Source: Bacteroidota bacterium
Lineage (GTDB): Bacteria; Bacteroidota; Ignavibacteria; Ignavibacteriales; Melioribacteraceae
Assembly (NCBI GenBank): GCA_018829205.1
Contig: JAHJUE010000007.1
Location: forward strand, 177,979 to 241,978
Direction: 5' to 3'
DNA: 64,000 nt
Part shown: positions 35,730-44,915 of the stretch, piece after piece
How positions within the stretch are numbered: the first letter of the stretch is position 1
Layout: every line of letters begins with the position of its first letter
The notes under the pieces: generated by a model
What the model saw: only the letters and a program-made list of their open reading frames with translations
The model's database searches: none
What the model was told of the DNA's origin: nothing
Program-made: the position numbers and the translations under genes

Positions 35730-36404
35730 CTACTTGTTATTAATCAACAGTACAAACTCACCTTTCAAATTTTCTTTTTCAAAAATTTTCAGTGTTTCTG
35801 AAGCGGTCCCCCGGAAATATTTTTCTTCGGGCATTGTAAGTTTGTAAGCTAAAACAATCTGCTGTTTAGGTCCGAAAATTTTTGAGATATCGGCGAGCAG
35901 CGCTTTAGCCCGGTAGGGGGTTTCCATCACAACAATTATTTCTTTTATTTTTTTGAGATCGAAAAGTTCTTTTTTCCGTTCTTCTTTTTTGGGAGAAAGC
36001 CAACCGTAATGATAGAATTTCTCAAAATCCAAACCGCTTCCTATCAAGGCAGGCAATAATGAATTAGCTCCCGGTACAGGCACAATTGGGATTTGAAATG
36101 AAATACAATAGTCTACAAGTAAATGCCCCGGGTCCGAGAAAAGTGGTGTGCCGCAATCAGAAATAAGGGCAGCCGATTTACCCTCTAATATTTTACGGGC
36201 AACTTCCTGAGCTGTTTCTTTTTCGTTATGTTCATTAAGATCAACTAATTCTTTTTCAATTTCAAAATGCGAAAAAAGACGCCTAGCTTGTTTATACTCC
36301 TCGCATATAACAAAATCAACCGATTTAAGAATTTTTAATGCGCGTAAAGTTATATCGTCATAATTCCCAATCGGCGTTGAAACCAAGTATAATTTATTAT
36401 TCAT
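35730..36404 (-). CDS. rsmI: 16S rRNA 2'-O-ribose C1402 methyltransferase RsmI
   Basis: A 224-residue SAM-dependent methyltransferase of the tetrapyrrole-methylase fold. The opening LYLVSTPIGNYDDITLRALK, then AALISDCGTPLFSDPG and VPGANSLLPALIGSGL, are the RsmI signatures. It modifies C1402 in the decoding centre of 16S rRNA. At 224 residues it is shorter than E. coli RsmI because a C-terminal domain is missing, as in many Bacteroidota. It overlaps the proS gene by 8 nt, hence translational coupling. Confidence 0.9.
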   Translation of the reverse strand: MNNKLYLVSTPIGNYDDITLRALKILKSVDFVICEEYKQARRLFSHFEIEKELVDLNEHNEKETAQEVARKILEGKSAALISDCGTPLFSDPGHLLVDYCISFQIPIVPVPGANSLLPALIGSGLDFEKFYHYGWLSPKKEERKKELFDLKKIKEIIVVMETPYRAKALLADISKIFGPKQQIVLAYKLTMPEEKYFRGTASETLKIFEKENLKGEFVLLINNK

Positions 36405-38097
36405 TTAGTCTACTTAACAGTTCTTTTACCTTTTCAGTCAAAATATCTAAACTAATCATTTCCCTTACGTCGGTTCTCCGCACTTTAATTTCCACAGCGT
36501 TTTCTTTTAAGTTTCTTTCGCCTACAACAACTTGGATAGGCATACCTAATAGATCGGCATCATTAAATTTAAATCCGGCCGAGGAATCAATTCTATCGTC
36601 GAATAGAACCTCAATACCTTGCCCGGTTAAATCTTTATAAATTTTTTCACATGTTTCCACAACAGCTTCTTTTTTCATATTCAGACCGATCAACTGTACA
36701 TGAAACGGCGCTAGATTAGGATTCCAAATAATTCCTTTCTCATCATTATTCTGTTCAATATAACATGCAAACACTCTTTCAACGCCTATTCCGTAACTTC
36801 CCATAATTATAGGATTTTCTTTCCCGTTTTCATCAAGGAAGTTTACGCCTAGTGCTTCGCTGTATTTTGTACCCAATTTAAAAATATGCCCGAGTTCAAT
36901 TGCTTTAAATACTTCAAGAGTTCCTTTTCCGTCAATCGTTTTCTCTCCGCTTTTGACAAAACGTAAATCGGCGTATTCAAGTTCAGGCACATCGCGTTTC
37001 AGATCTATGCCTCCGATATGAAAATCATTTTTATTTGCGCCGCTGTAAAGATTATTTGCGTCTTTTAAACGAAGATCGGCAATAATTTTATGTTTAAATC
37101 CAATTGGTCCTATTGATCCGGCATCGGCTCCGGATATTTCTTTTAATTCTTCTTCGTGCGCCGGACGAACCTGCCCGCCTAATATACCCTGAAGTTTTGC
37201 TTCGTTTACTTCTTCATTGCCAAGCATTAAAACAAGAACAGGTTTTTCGTCATGAAAATATACTCTTGATTTCGCGGTTTCAGTTTCATCAATATTTAAA
37301 AATTCGCAGAGCTGGTCAATTGATTTAACGTTAGGAGTACTGATTTCAAATATTTTCTTGCTATCGGCATGGCGTTTTGCAGCGTCAACAAGTGACTGCG
37401 CAACCTCAACATTAGCCGCATATCCTGTTTCACGGCAGTACGCAATATTATCTTCGCCGGCTTCTGATTTTACCATAAACTCTTCTGATTTGCTTCCGCC
37501 CATTGCCCCGCTTGAAGCGCCGACAACAAAATAATTTAATTTACAGCGGTCGAAAATTTTTCTGTATGCCATATCATGTTTAGCATAACCTTCGTCAAGT
37601 CCTTCCAATGTTGCATCTAAAGTATATGCGTCCTTCATTAAAAATTGCCGGCCTCTTATAACGCCGCTTCTGGGGCGCGCTTCATTTCTAAATTTAGTCT
37701 GTATCTGGTACCAAATCTGAGGCAAATCTTTGTAAGAAGTTACATTCCCTTTTGCATGGAAAGCAATAATTTCTTCATGAGTAGGCGCAAGCACATACTC
37801 TCTGTTTTTTACGTGGAATAATGTATCGCCGAATGCTTCAACGCGGTTGGTCGCTTCCCAAATTTCTTTAGGGTTAAGCGCCGGAAGATGAAACTCTTGT
37901 CCGCCGATCGCGTTCATTTCTTCACGGATAATTTCCGATATTTTTCTTACAACCTTATAACCCAGCGGAAGCATTGAATAAATTCCGGCAGATAACTGTC
38001 TAATTAATCCGGCCCTAATCATTAAAATATGACTTGGGATTACAGCATCGGCCGGGACTTCTTTTAATGTAGGGATAAAACTTTTACTTACTCGCAT
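36397..38097 (-). CDS. proS: Prolyl-tRNA synthetase (bacterial type, with editing insert)
   Basis: A 566-residue class II synthetase that charges tRNA(Pro). The N-terminus IPSHILMIRAGLIRQLSAGI and RFRNEARPRSGVIRGRQFLM (motif 2) are typical. A YbaK-like insertion domain (about residues 240-390, with FLNIDETETAKSRVY) gives post-transfer editing of Ala-tRNA(Pro), and the anticodon-binding domain ends the protein. Length equals E. coli ProRS. rsmI overlaps its 3' end. Confidence 0.96.
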   Translation of the reverse strand: MRVSKSFIPTLKEVPADAVIPSHILMIRAGLIRQLSAGIYSMLPLGYKVVRKISEIIREEMNAIGGQEFHLPALNPKEIWEATNRVEAFGDTLFHVKNREYVLAPTHEEIIAFHAKGNVTSYKDLPQIWYQIQTKFRNEARPRSGVIRGRQFLMKDAYTLDATLEGLDEGYAKHDMAYRKIFDRCKLNYFVVGASSGAMGGSKSEEFMVKSEAGEDNIAYCRETGYAANVEVAQSLVDAAKRHADSKKIFEISTPNVKSIDQLCEFLNIDETETAKSRVYFHDEKPVLVLMLGNEEVNEAKLQGILGGQVRPAHEEELKEISGADAGSIGPIGFKHKIIADLRLKDANNLYSGANKNDFHIGGIDLKRDVPELEYADLRFVKSGEKTIDGKGTLEVFKAIELGHIFKLGTKYSEALGVNFLDENGKENPIIMGSYGIGVERVFACYIEQNNDEKGIIWNPNLAPFHVQLIGLNMKKEAVVETCEKIYKDLTGQGIEVLFDDRIDSSAGFKFNDADLLGMPIQVVVGERNLKENAVEIKVRRTDVREMISLDILTEKVKELLSRLNE

Positions 38098-38540
38098 TAT
38101 AGATTCACAGTTAATTATTAATAAAAAGAATTAATTTGAAAGGCTAAAAATAAGCAATGCGGGCGCCAAAAAAAAATCATTTATTATTGATTTTATTTAT
38201 AAACCATATATAAAAGTGAATAAACCTGTTTTTTTAGCTTTTGTTAGTACAAAATAATTTGCTTAATAAGTCTGACTAACGGAATTAAATTTATTTATCT
38301 GTTTTGCTTGATGTTTATATTTTGCAATTATGGGTGTACTATTGTTCAACACTAAAATTTAAAGTTTTCTAGATATTAATTTTAGAGCCTAAAATTTCCT
38401 CTATGAAAATGGGTATGATTAATTTATTTTTATTAGGAATTTTGTAGCTGTTTATTTTTTAAAGAGTTTAAAAATGATTTAAGTAAATGAATTCTAACAC
38501 GGTTAAATAATGAGCATAGGTAAAACCGAAGATTTAATTT
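38098..38540. other. 443-bp AT-rich intergenic region
   Basis: No gene recognised. There is one weak hairpin (AAAATCA / TGATTTT, about 38179-38198) and a short frame of 14 codons beginning MSIGKTEDLIYE at 38510 that overlaps the start of the next gene. Promoters for proS and for the gene at 38541 should lie here, but none is clear. Confidence 0.5.
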
Positions 38541-39038
38541 ATGAAAGAACTTGATTTTACTCCCTCCAAATCAACAGAAGATTTTAGAAGTAATTATAAG
38601 CTGCACGATGCGGCGGAATTTCACGGAAAAAATTTATTAACTCAATGGGGAATAAGTTTTAAAGAATTCGGAAGCGATAAACGTTTTGAAAAGGTATGGG
38701 AAAAAGGGGGGGACAAACCTGATTTAATAATTAATTATAAGAATAAAAAGGCATTACTGGATTGGAAAGGTAAAAGAAATTCAAAGTGGCTTGTAAATGA
38801 AAGGGCAGTTAGCGCTTATCTTGAATGGAGTGAAAAATTTCATATTCCAATTCTAATTGTATTTTTTGTTTTTGGTAACGGCGGTGAATTAAAAGACAGG
38901 CGTATTGCGTTTCTCGGTAAGCATAGTTACATTTTATCAAAAGAAAAACAATGGGATAAAAATAAAACTATAGAATTTCAAAATGACATCCCGTTTTTTA
39001 ATAAACATAATTTTATTAATACTATATTATTTCCTTAA
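38541..39038 (+). CDS. Orphan PD-(D/E)XK nuclease-like protein
   Basis: A 165-residue soluble protein. The sequence GDKPDLIINYKNKKALLDWK then GKR shows a P-D, a 13-residue gap and D-x-K, the arrangement of PD-(D/E)XK nucleases; the strands around it (DLIINY, KALLDW) fit that core. Other conserved-looking pieces are LLTQWGISFKEFGSDKRF and HIPILIVFFVFGNGG. It is short for a restriction enzyme and no methyltransferase is near. It could be a Holliday-junction or transposon-type nuclease or a degenerate fold. It is followed by a helical gene at 39060. Identification is from motif only. Confidence 0.5.
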   Translation: MKELDFTPSKSTEDFRSNYKLHDAAEFHGKNLLTQWGISFKEFGSDKRFEKVWEKGGDKPDLIINYKNKKALLDWKGKRNSKWLVNERAVSAYLEWSEKFHIPILIVFFVFGNGGELKDRRIAFLGKHSYILSKEKQWDKNKTIEFQNDIPFFNKHNFINTILFP

Positions 39039-39059
39039 TTTAATATGAGCAATAAATAG

Positions 39060-39599
39060 TTGAACGATTATACATCCAAATATGTCGAATCGGTATTCAG
39101 AAACTCAAATGATTCGGGAGAACTATTTGACGCATTTCAAACCGCAGTTGCGGAAAAAATAAAAGATTTAGAATTATATAAAATATTGCTCGGCAATCCC
39201 GTTTTGTCAAAAGATGAAGTATTAATGTATTCGGATAAATTGTGCAAGGAATTAAAAGATAAAGAATACGATATCTGTATGTGGACGGCAAAGGTATTAA
39301 GCACTAGAATGTTTGAATACGGATGCAGAGAAAGTTCAATAGCATATTTTGAAAGAGCCTTTTATAATAACCCCGAGAACTGCGAACCGCTTTTAAAAGT
39401 CCTGAATTTGTACGAAACTGATATGAACATTCCAATCAATAAAAAAATATTAAATATAATTGATCTTGGCTTATTATCTATTAAGAATAAAAGCAGGGTT
39501 TATTATTCGCTGTCCGATATTTATAAAAAGATAGGCAAAGTAGAACAGTCCGAATATTATTTCAAACTGGCCGAAAAATTTTCCAAACAGGAAAATTAA
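39060..39599 (+). CDS. Helical TPR-like hypothetical protein
   Basis: A 179-residue all-alpha soluble protein with at least two TPR-like repeats (SSIAYFERAFYNNPENCEPL and YYSLSDIYKKIGKVEQSEYY). The only start that keeps the whole frame is a TTG; the next Met is 55 codons in. It sits 21 nt after the nuclease-like gene and may be its partner. Its end overlaps the convergent patatin gene by 4 nt. Function unknown. Confidence 0.6.
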   Translation: MNDYTSKYVESVFRNSNDSGELFDAFQTAVAEKIKDLELYKILLGNPVLSKDEVLMYSDKLCKELKDKEYDICMWTAKVLSTRMFEYGCRESSIAYFERAFYNNPENCEPLLKVLNLYETDMNIPINKKILNIIDLGLLSIKNKSRVYYSLSDIYKKIGKVEQSEYYFKLAEKFSKQEN

Positions 39600-42301
39600 T
39601 AATAATATCCAATCGTAAAATAAAAGAATGTTTGACCCCAGCTGATTGAATTATTTTTTAAAGGATTCTGAAATAAAAAACTTTTACCGATCGAAAAATC
39701 CGCCGGACCGATTGGTGTATCCAAAGAAATAGTTGCACCTAAGGCATGCCGTAAATTCTTAAATTTTATCTGTTCCGTTTGAGTCCATATTGATCCAAGA
39801 TCGTATCTAATTTTAAAGTAAGAATCAAAAAATATTTTGTGCGGCAAATCATATCTATATTCTAACGCAGCTTTAAATATTTGTCTGCCTCTAAAATCAT
39901 TTTCTCTGTAGCCGAAAAAATTATTCTGTCCGCCAAATGAAAACTGCTGACTTAAAGGTAATGTTTCGTCGGCAAATCCAATTGTTGCTTGAGTACTAAT
40001 CGTATGCTTTGAATTCAAAGAAAAATAACTTTTATAATCAGCGAAAAATTTTGTGAAAGCTACATCGCTTCCGAATACTTTCTGCGCGGTTTCATAGTAT
40101 CCGTTAACAACAACTCCGCTTGTAGGGTAGGGATACTTATTTTGAGAATCAATTGAAAGCCCTATTTTTATAGATGCGATGTTTGCTTTGTAAGGATTTA
40201 GAATGTTGTTAGTAATATTTTTAATTTCGTCGCGCTGAAATTTTCCTTCAACAATTAGGTTTCCTAATTTCTTTACCTGCGCTCCAAGCGCAAATGATCC
40301 GCCGTATTTTAACTGTCGGTATTCGCCTTCCTTCGATCTGCTGAATCTATTATGGTTATTTGTCGAATCATCTTTATACAGGTTAATGTCAATAAAATCG
40401 TAAAAACCTCTTAGTTTATAAGTGAGGTATGTATCAAATGTCCTGTTGGATTTATGTTCGAAAATAACTGATCTGTTCCTAGCTCCCCCGCTTATAATCG
40501 CACCTAATTCAGTCCCGGTTCCGTAAAAATTTTCATCTCTTATATCAAAAGAAATTTGAGTAAAGTATTCGTTGTCAAGTCTAATTCCCAAACGCATAAG
40601 TGAGGAAGCTTTTTCTTTAATTTTTACCAATAAAATATTTTCTGTTGTATCCTTAATTACATTTAACTCAATACTTTCGAAAAGATTTAATGCTCTTAGA
40701 TTATTTAGTGCTTCTTCAATTTTGGAGTATTGGTATAATTCATCTTTAGCAAAATCAAATTCTCTTGTTATAACTGTGGGATTTGTTTTTGCATTTCCGC
40801 TTACAATTATATCTGAAATTTTGCCTTCGAGAATATTTATAAAAAGAGTCCCGTTTTTTTCATCAAAACTGTAGTCATTAATTTCAGCTAAAGAATAACC
40901 GTTTTTCTTATAAACACCTATCAGTTCAATAAACTTTTCAGATAATATTCTTCCGTTAAACGGCCGGCCGATTAAAGTTTTAAATAGATATTGCAGACTG
41001 TCTTCATTAAAAAGAGTAACGCCGTATAATTCGACTTTATTAATTAAGGGACTTAACTCTTCGAAAATATTTATGAAATGTTTATTATCAGCGCTAATAA
41101 TTTCTGCTGACAAATTTTTATATATTCCCTTATCATACAGTTGATAAAGTTCAAATAGAATATCACGATTACTTATAGAATCAGCTGTTTTAAAACTTTG
41201 GGCAATATTATTTTCAATGTTACTATTTTTATTATACGGTTCAATAGAGTTAAAATATATTTCCTTATCCGTAATTTTATTTTTGAACAAATTGTTTAAG
41301 GAATTTTTAATATAGTCGATTTGATTTTGCGCTGCGTTATAACCTCGTTTAATGATTTCGTCTATTTTAGAAAAGTCAGCACCGTTTATATCTTTTATTT
41401 CCGGTTGAATAATAATATCTGCATTTTCAATTTGCCTTTCGTTTATAATTTTCATTGGTATGCTTACTAGCTGATCGGCAATTTCCCATGGGTAATTTAA
41501 CTCGTTCTTATTCCTGAGTCCGCTTGTAGTATTGCCGGCAATAGTAAACTCGCTTCCTAATTCTATCGCGATATTAACAGGCATATTCGCCGTAAGTCCG
41601 CCGTCAACCAAAATAAGAGAATCCGATTCAACCGGGGGCAGCAGAAAAGAAACGCTTGAACTTGCCCGCATTGCCCTGCTTAAGGATCCGTCTCCAATAA
41701 CAATAGTTGCGCCGGAAACTAAATCAGTGCTTACAGCTCTGTATTTATACAACAAATCGTTAAAATTATTTTTCGGGCGTATCGGAGCGTTAATTGTTAT
41801 TAGATTTAAAAAGTTAGAAACCTTCTGTCCCGTATTTATAGAATTCGGAATAACTGGTGTGAATCCGTCGAGACGCAGCGCGAAAATTGCTTTGTCTTCC
41901 GTAATTTTTTGCTCAATAAATAGTTCTCTTCTGTCGGTAGTTTCTAATGAAAAAAAGTCATTCCAGTTTGCTGAATGAAAAATTGAATCTATTTGGTGAA
42001 TTGAATATCCAGAGGAATAAAGTCCTCCGATAATGCTTCCCATGCTTGTTCCAACAAGATATTCAAATCGAATGTTATTTTCTTCCAGAGATTTAAGAAT
42101 TCCCAGCTGGGCAATTCCTTTTGAGCCGCCTCCGCTTAGTACAACGGCAACATTAGGATAATCAAATGGAATTTTTTCGGATAACCCGAATGGAAGAGGT
42201 TTATCAATTAAATTTAATTTTAAATAGGTAGTATCCTGTCCGAAGAGATTTATAACAGTAAATAAAATAAATAGAAAAAATATTTTTTTTGATTTATGCA
42301 T
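39596..42301 (-). CDS. Patatin-like phospholipase fused to POTRA and Omp85 barrel
   Basis: A roughly 900-residue outer-membrane protein. After a signal peptide (MHKSKKIFFLFILFTVINLF) comes a patatin domain (about 45-330): oxyanion GGGSKG at 57-62, nucleophile Ser86 in GTSMGS, and the catalytic Asp233 in LVDGGLTANMP. A POTRA-type stretch (about 430-590) follows, then a 16-strand Omp85-like barrel. This is the architecture of secreted patatin autotransporters (type Vd, PlpD-like), in which the barrel carries the lipase across the membrane. An upstream Met (42316) exists but lies inside a palindrome; the start at 42301 begins a clean signal peptide. It is 50 nt from yidC. Confidence 0.9.
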   Translation of the reverse strand: MHKSKKIFFLFILFTVINLFGQDTTYLKLNLIDKPLPFGLSEKIPFDYPNVAVVLSGGGSKGIAQLGILKSLEENNIRFEYLVGTSMGSIIGGLYSSGYSIHQIDSIFHSANWNDFFSLETTDRRELFIEQKITEDKAIFALRLDGFTPVIPNSINTGQKVSNFLNLITINAPIRPKNNFNDLLYKYRAVSTDLVSGATIVIGDGSLSRAMRASSSVSFLLPPVESDSLILVDGGLTANMPVNIAIELGSEFTIAGNTTSGLRNKNELNYPWEIADQLVSIPMKIINERQIENADIIIQPEIKDINGADFSKIDEIIKRGYNAAQNQIDYIKNSLNNLFKNKITDKEIYFNSIEPYNKNSNIENNIAQSFKTADSISNRDILFELYQLYDKGIYKNLSAEIISADNKHFINIFEELSPLINKVELYGVTLFNEDSLQYLFKTLIGRPFNGRILSEKFIELIGVYKKNGYSLAEINDYSFDEKNGTLFINILEGKISDIIVSGNAKTNPTVITREFDFAKDELYQYSKIEEALNNLRALNLFESIELNVIKDTTENILLVKIKEKASSLMRLGIRLDNEYFTQISFDIRDENFYGTGTELGAIISGGARNRSVIFEHKSNRTFDTYLTYKLRGFYDFIDINLYKDDSTNNHNRFSRSKEGEYRQLKYGGSFALGAQVKKLGNLIVEGKFQRDEIKNITNNILNPYKANIASIKIGLSIDSQNKYPYPTSGVVVNGYYETAQKVFGSDVAFTKFFADYKSYFSLNSKHTISTQATIGFADETLPLSQQFSFGGQNNFFGYRENDFRGRQIFKAALEYRYDLPHKIFFDSYFKIRYDLGSIWTQTEQIKFKNLRHALGATISLDTPIGPADFSIGKSFLFQNPLKNNSISWGQTFFYFTIGYYY

Positions 42302-42313
42302 TTTATAGAAAAC

Positions 42314-42335
42314 CATTCCCGCAATTGCGGGAATG
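42314..42335. repeat. Perfect 22-nt palindrome
   Basis: CATTCCCGCAA TTGCGGGAATG is self-complementary over 22 nt. It lies between the patatin-Omp85 start and the yidC stop. It may be a terminator of yidC or a REP-type element similar to the GTCATTCCCG family near 27060. Confidence 0.6.
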
Positions 42336-42351
42336 AATAATCAAAAGTGAA

Positions 42352-44217
42352 TTAAAATTTTCTTTTATTTTTTGAACCGCTCTGCTGAGTTTTTTTCTGT
42401 TGTTCAGCCGCATCCATCATACGCTGCATAAATCCGCCTTTTTTTCTCTGCGATTGCGGAATTGGGACAAGCTCCGTGCCGTCCTTCTTTTTGTTAATAT
42501 ATTGCTGCTGAATTATTGAAAGCAGGTTGAACATAAAATAATAAAGATTTAAGCCGGAAGGGAATCCCATAAACATAGCTGTAAACATAATAGGCATTAT
42601 ATATACAAGAGCTTTCTGACTAGGATCTTTTACAGTCATTTTCTGCTGTATAAACATAGTTATACCAAGCAATGGCGCCAATCCTGTAATAACATCAAGC
42701 CCTAAAATAGGAATTTTGAAAGGAAGCCTAAACAGAACATCGGGTGAAGACAAATTAGTAATCCACCACAAAAACGGTTCATGACGTATTTCAATTGTTA
42801 CGTTAAACAAACTCCAGAGCGCAATAAGTATAGGCATCTGTAAAAGCATTGGAAGGCATCCTCCTGCGGGATTTACACCGTAGGTGGAATAAAGCTTCAT
42901 TGTTTCTTTTTGAACCTTTTGGGCGTCGTCTTTAAATTGTTCTTTTAATTCTTTTATCTTGGGCTGAAGAAGCTGCATTTTCTTCATTGATTTCATGCTT
43001 TGTTTTGTAAGCGGATAAAGCGCGAACTTAATAATTATTGAAAACACAATTATTACCAAACCGTAATTCGGAATAAATGAGTGGAGGAAAATGAAAAGTG
43101 GAAGTAAAATGTATTCGGAAATTGGTCTTATTATAAATTTTAAACCGAAGAAACTTCCGAAATCAAATAACGCCTCATAGTTTCTTTCATATGATTTTAA
43201 CAAATCATATTCAATTGGGCCAATATATAGGTTGAAGGAATTCTTCTGATAATTTTTATCTTCAAAAGGAATTTTCAAACTTGTGCTATAATATTCTCTT
43301 ATTCCCAATTTGGCGCTGGGTTTTTTATAACCTTCAATATATGCGCCTCCGTCTTCGGAAGGGTTTTCTGGTGATATAATTACCGCGAAATATTTATTTC
43401 TTACACCTACCCAGTCAACCTTTCCGTTAAAATCTTTTTTCTCAATTTCACCGTCGTCTGCTGCGTCAATAATAACCTGTTCTTCGCCTGTATAGGCGCT
43501 TGCGTTCGAATATGTAGCTTCGTCGGTAGATATTTCTTCAACAAAATTTATTCCGTTTGACCAAACTAAATCATATCTGTAGCTGCTTATTATATTATTA
43601 AGATTAACCAACTCAACATCAACATCGCTGGCGTAATTATTTCCGTGAAACGTAAATGTCTTTTTTACTTTTTGATTTTCGGCAAGAGCAAATTCATAAC
43701 TTAAAGAAACAGTTTCATCGCCCGAAATTTTATAATAAAAATTATCGGCCTCAGTTTTAAAATCAACATTTGCAGTATTAACAAGTTTGCCGTCTTTTGT
43801 TACAAACACAACGTTTAAATCGCCTTTACCGTTTACAAGCTGAACATGAGTATTATAAAAATCAGATTCGTCGAATTTCCTGTGGTACCATGTTTCAAAT
43901 TCTTTCAGATAATATTTTCTTATTCTTCCGCCTTTAGAAGTAAGTTCAAGTTTAACAAGGTCGGTTTCAATTGTAATAACATTTTCTTCTTCCGAAGATG
44001 AGAACAATGAGTCCGAAGCATTTTCGGTTTCACTAAATCTGTTTTCACCGCTTTTATCAATAACTGTATCGGCGGGTTTATCGGATTCTTTATTTACCAT
44101 GGTTGAATCATTAACGCTTTGAGGCAATTGAGGCTGAGGTTCGGGGGCATTTATATAAAGCCATACGACTAAAATTATTCCAATTAAAATAAAGGCTGCG
44201 GTTGTTTGTTTATCCAT
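42352..44217 (-). CDS. yidC: Membrane protein insertase YidC
   Basis: A 621-residue inner-membrane insertase, acting with or without SecYEG to place helices into the membrane. An N-terminal helix (TAAFILIGIILVVWLYI) is followed by a Ser/Glu-rich linker, a large periplasmic domain (about 60-340) and the conserved five-helix core, 60KD_IMP (about 360-580), with YPLTKQSMKSMKKMQLLQPK and PAGGCLPMLLQMPILIALW. The basic C-terminal tail (QRMMDAAEQQKKTQQS) may bind ribosomes. It belongs to the conserved block rpmH-rnpA-yidC. A small yidD gene, usually between rnpA and yidC, is not found in the 150-bp gap. Confidence 0.97.
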   Translation of the reverse strand: MDKQTTAAFILIGIILVVWLYINAPEPQPQLPQSVNDSTMVNKESDKPADTVIDKSGENRFSETENASDSLFSSSEEENVITIETDLVKLELTSKGGRIRKYYLKEFETWYHRKFDESDFYNTHVQLVNGKGDLNVVFVTKDGKLVNTANVDFKTEADNFYYKISGDETVSLSYEFALAENQKVKKTFTFHGNNYASDVDVELVNLNNIISSYRYDLVWSNGINFVEEISTDEATYSNASAYTGEEQVIIDAADDGEIEKKDFNGKVDWVGVRNKYFAVIISPENPSEDGGAYIEGYKKPSAKLGIREYYSTSLKIPFEDKNYQKNSFNLYIGPIEYDLLKSYERNYEALFDFGSFFGLKFIIRPISEYILLPLFIFLHSFIPNYGLVIIVFSIIIKFALYPLTKQSMKSMKKMQLLQPKIKELKEQFKDDAQKVQKETMKLYSTYGVNPAGGCLPMLLQMPILIALWSLFNVTIEIRHEPFLWWITNLSSPDVLFRLPFKIPILGLDVITGLAPLLGITMFIQQKMTVKDPSQKALVYIMPIMFTAMFMGFPSGLNLYYFMFNLLSIIQQQYINKKKDGTELVPIPQSQRKKGGFMQRMMDAAEQQKKTQQSGSKNKRKF

Positions 44218-44367
44218 TCTTATTCATCCGAAAAAAAATTATCTAAATAATTAAAAAGAAACCGTTTCAACCCTAAAATTAACATAAAATTTTATATTAA
44301 TTGATGGGATTAAAACGGTATGTAAAATTAGATTAATAACTCTGTCTTAACAAGGTTCATTTTAGAA

Positions 44368-44766
44368 TTAAAGATTTGTGCAAATCTTGTTCATCAACTC
44401 AATTACATCGGCCTGCAAGTCAAAAAGGGAAACCGTTTTATTTTTTTTTTGGTTTATCCCGTATGGAGAAATTACAAGAAATAAAATTTTGTTTTGGGAC
44501 ACGCAAACATTTGAAAGGTTTTTTTTATTTAACCTAACCGCTGTCCTCAGCAAACGTTTAATTCTGTTTCTCCAGACTGCGTTTCCAGATTTTTTATGAA
44601 CTCCAAAAGCAACCTTAAAGCCAGGATTATCAGCAGAAAAAATAGAGTAATAATTAGCTTTTAGTTTTTTGCCGCTTGAAAATAAAATCGAACCTTTTGT
44701 ATAGACTAAGCTAAATTCTGTTTTGCTTTTGATTCTTTCTTTTTTTGAAAGACCAAATTGTTTCAA
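44368..44766 (-). CDS. rnpA: Ribonuclease P protein component
   Basis: A 132-residue basic protein that assists the RNase P RNA in 5'-end maturation of tRNAs. The family motif is in AVWRNRIKRLLRTAVR. The start is TTG (44766-44764), 2 nt after the rpmH stop, with no ATG in a usable position; the N-terminus KQFGLSKKERIKSKTEF matches the family. Its length is usual. Confidence 0.92.
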   Translation of the reverse strand: MKQFGLSKKERIKSKTEFSLVYTKGSILFSSGKKLKANYYSIFSADNPGFKVAFGVHKKSGNAVWRNRIKRLLRTAVRLNKKNLSNVCVSQNKILFLVISPYGINQKKNKTVSLFDLQADVIELMNKICTNL

Positions 44767-44768
44767 TT

Positions 44769-44915
44769 TTAATATTCGTCGCTAACTGTTAATTTTTTTC
44801 TGCCTTTTGCTCTTCTTGAAGCTAAAACTCTTCTACCGTTTTTAGTAGCCATTCTAGCTCTAAAGCCGTGTTTGTTTTTTCTTTTTCTATTACTTGGTTG
44901 ATAAGTTCTTTTCAT
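44769..44915 (-). CDS. rpmH: 50S ribosomal protein L34 (bL34)
   Basis: A 48-residue basic ribosomal protein, too short for common length cut-offs. It reads [18 protein letters not shown] then [20 protein letters not shown], the bL34 signature, ending KKLTVSDEY. An AGGAAAA site lies before the ATG. rnpA follows after 2 nt, in the conserved order. dnaA is not upstream, so this block is not next to a replication origin here. Confidence 0.96.
   Translation of the reverse strand: MKRTYQPSNRKRKNKHGFRARMATKNGRRVLASRRAKGRKKLTVSDEY

Noticed and set aside
36397..38097. A novel link between the ProRS editing insert and free-standing YbaK
   Set aside because: Having both is common in bacteria; only the closeness in the genome is notable.
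41532..41978. A 148-codon plus-strand frame inside the patatin-Omp85 gene
   Set aside because: It lies opposite clear patatin motifs (Ser86, Asp233 region) and shows no start context or known domain.
42302..42316. Upstream Met of the patatin-Omp85 gene as start
   Set aside because: It lies in a perfect palindrome and would put five unusual residues in front of a clean signal peptide.
44218..44367. yidD between rnpA and yidC
   Set aside because: The gap is 150 bp and no frame with the YidD Cys-rich signature is present.
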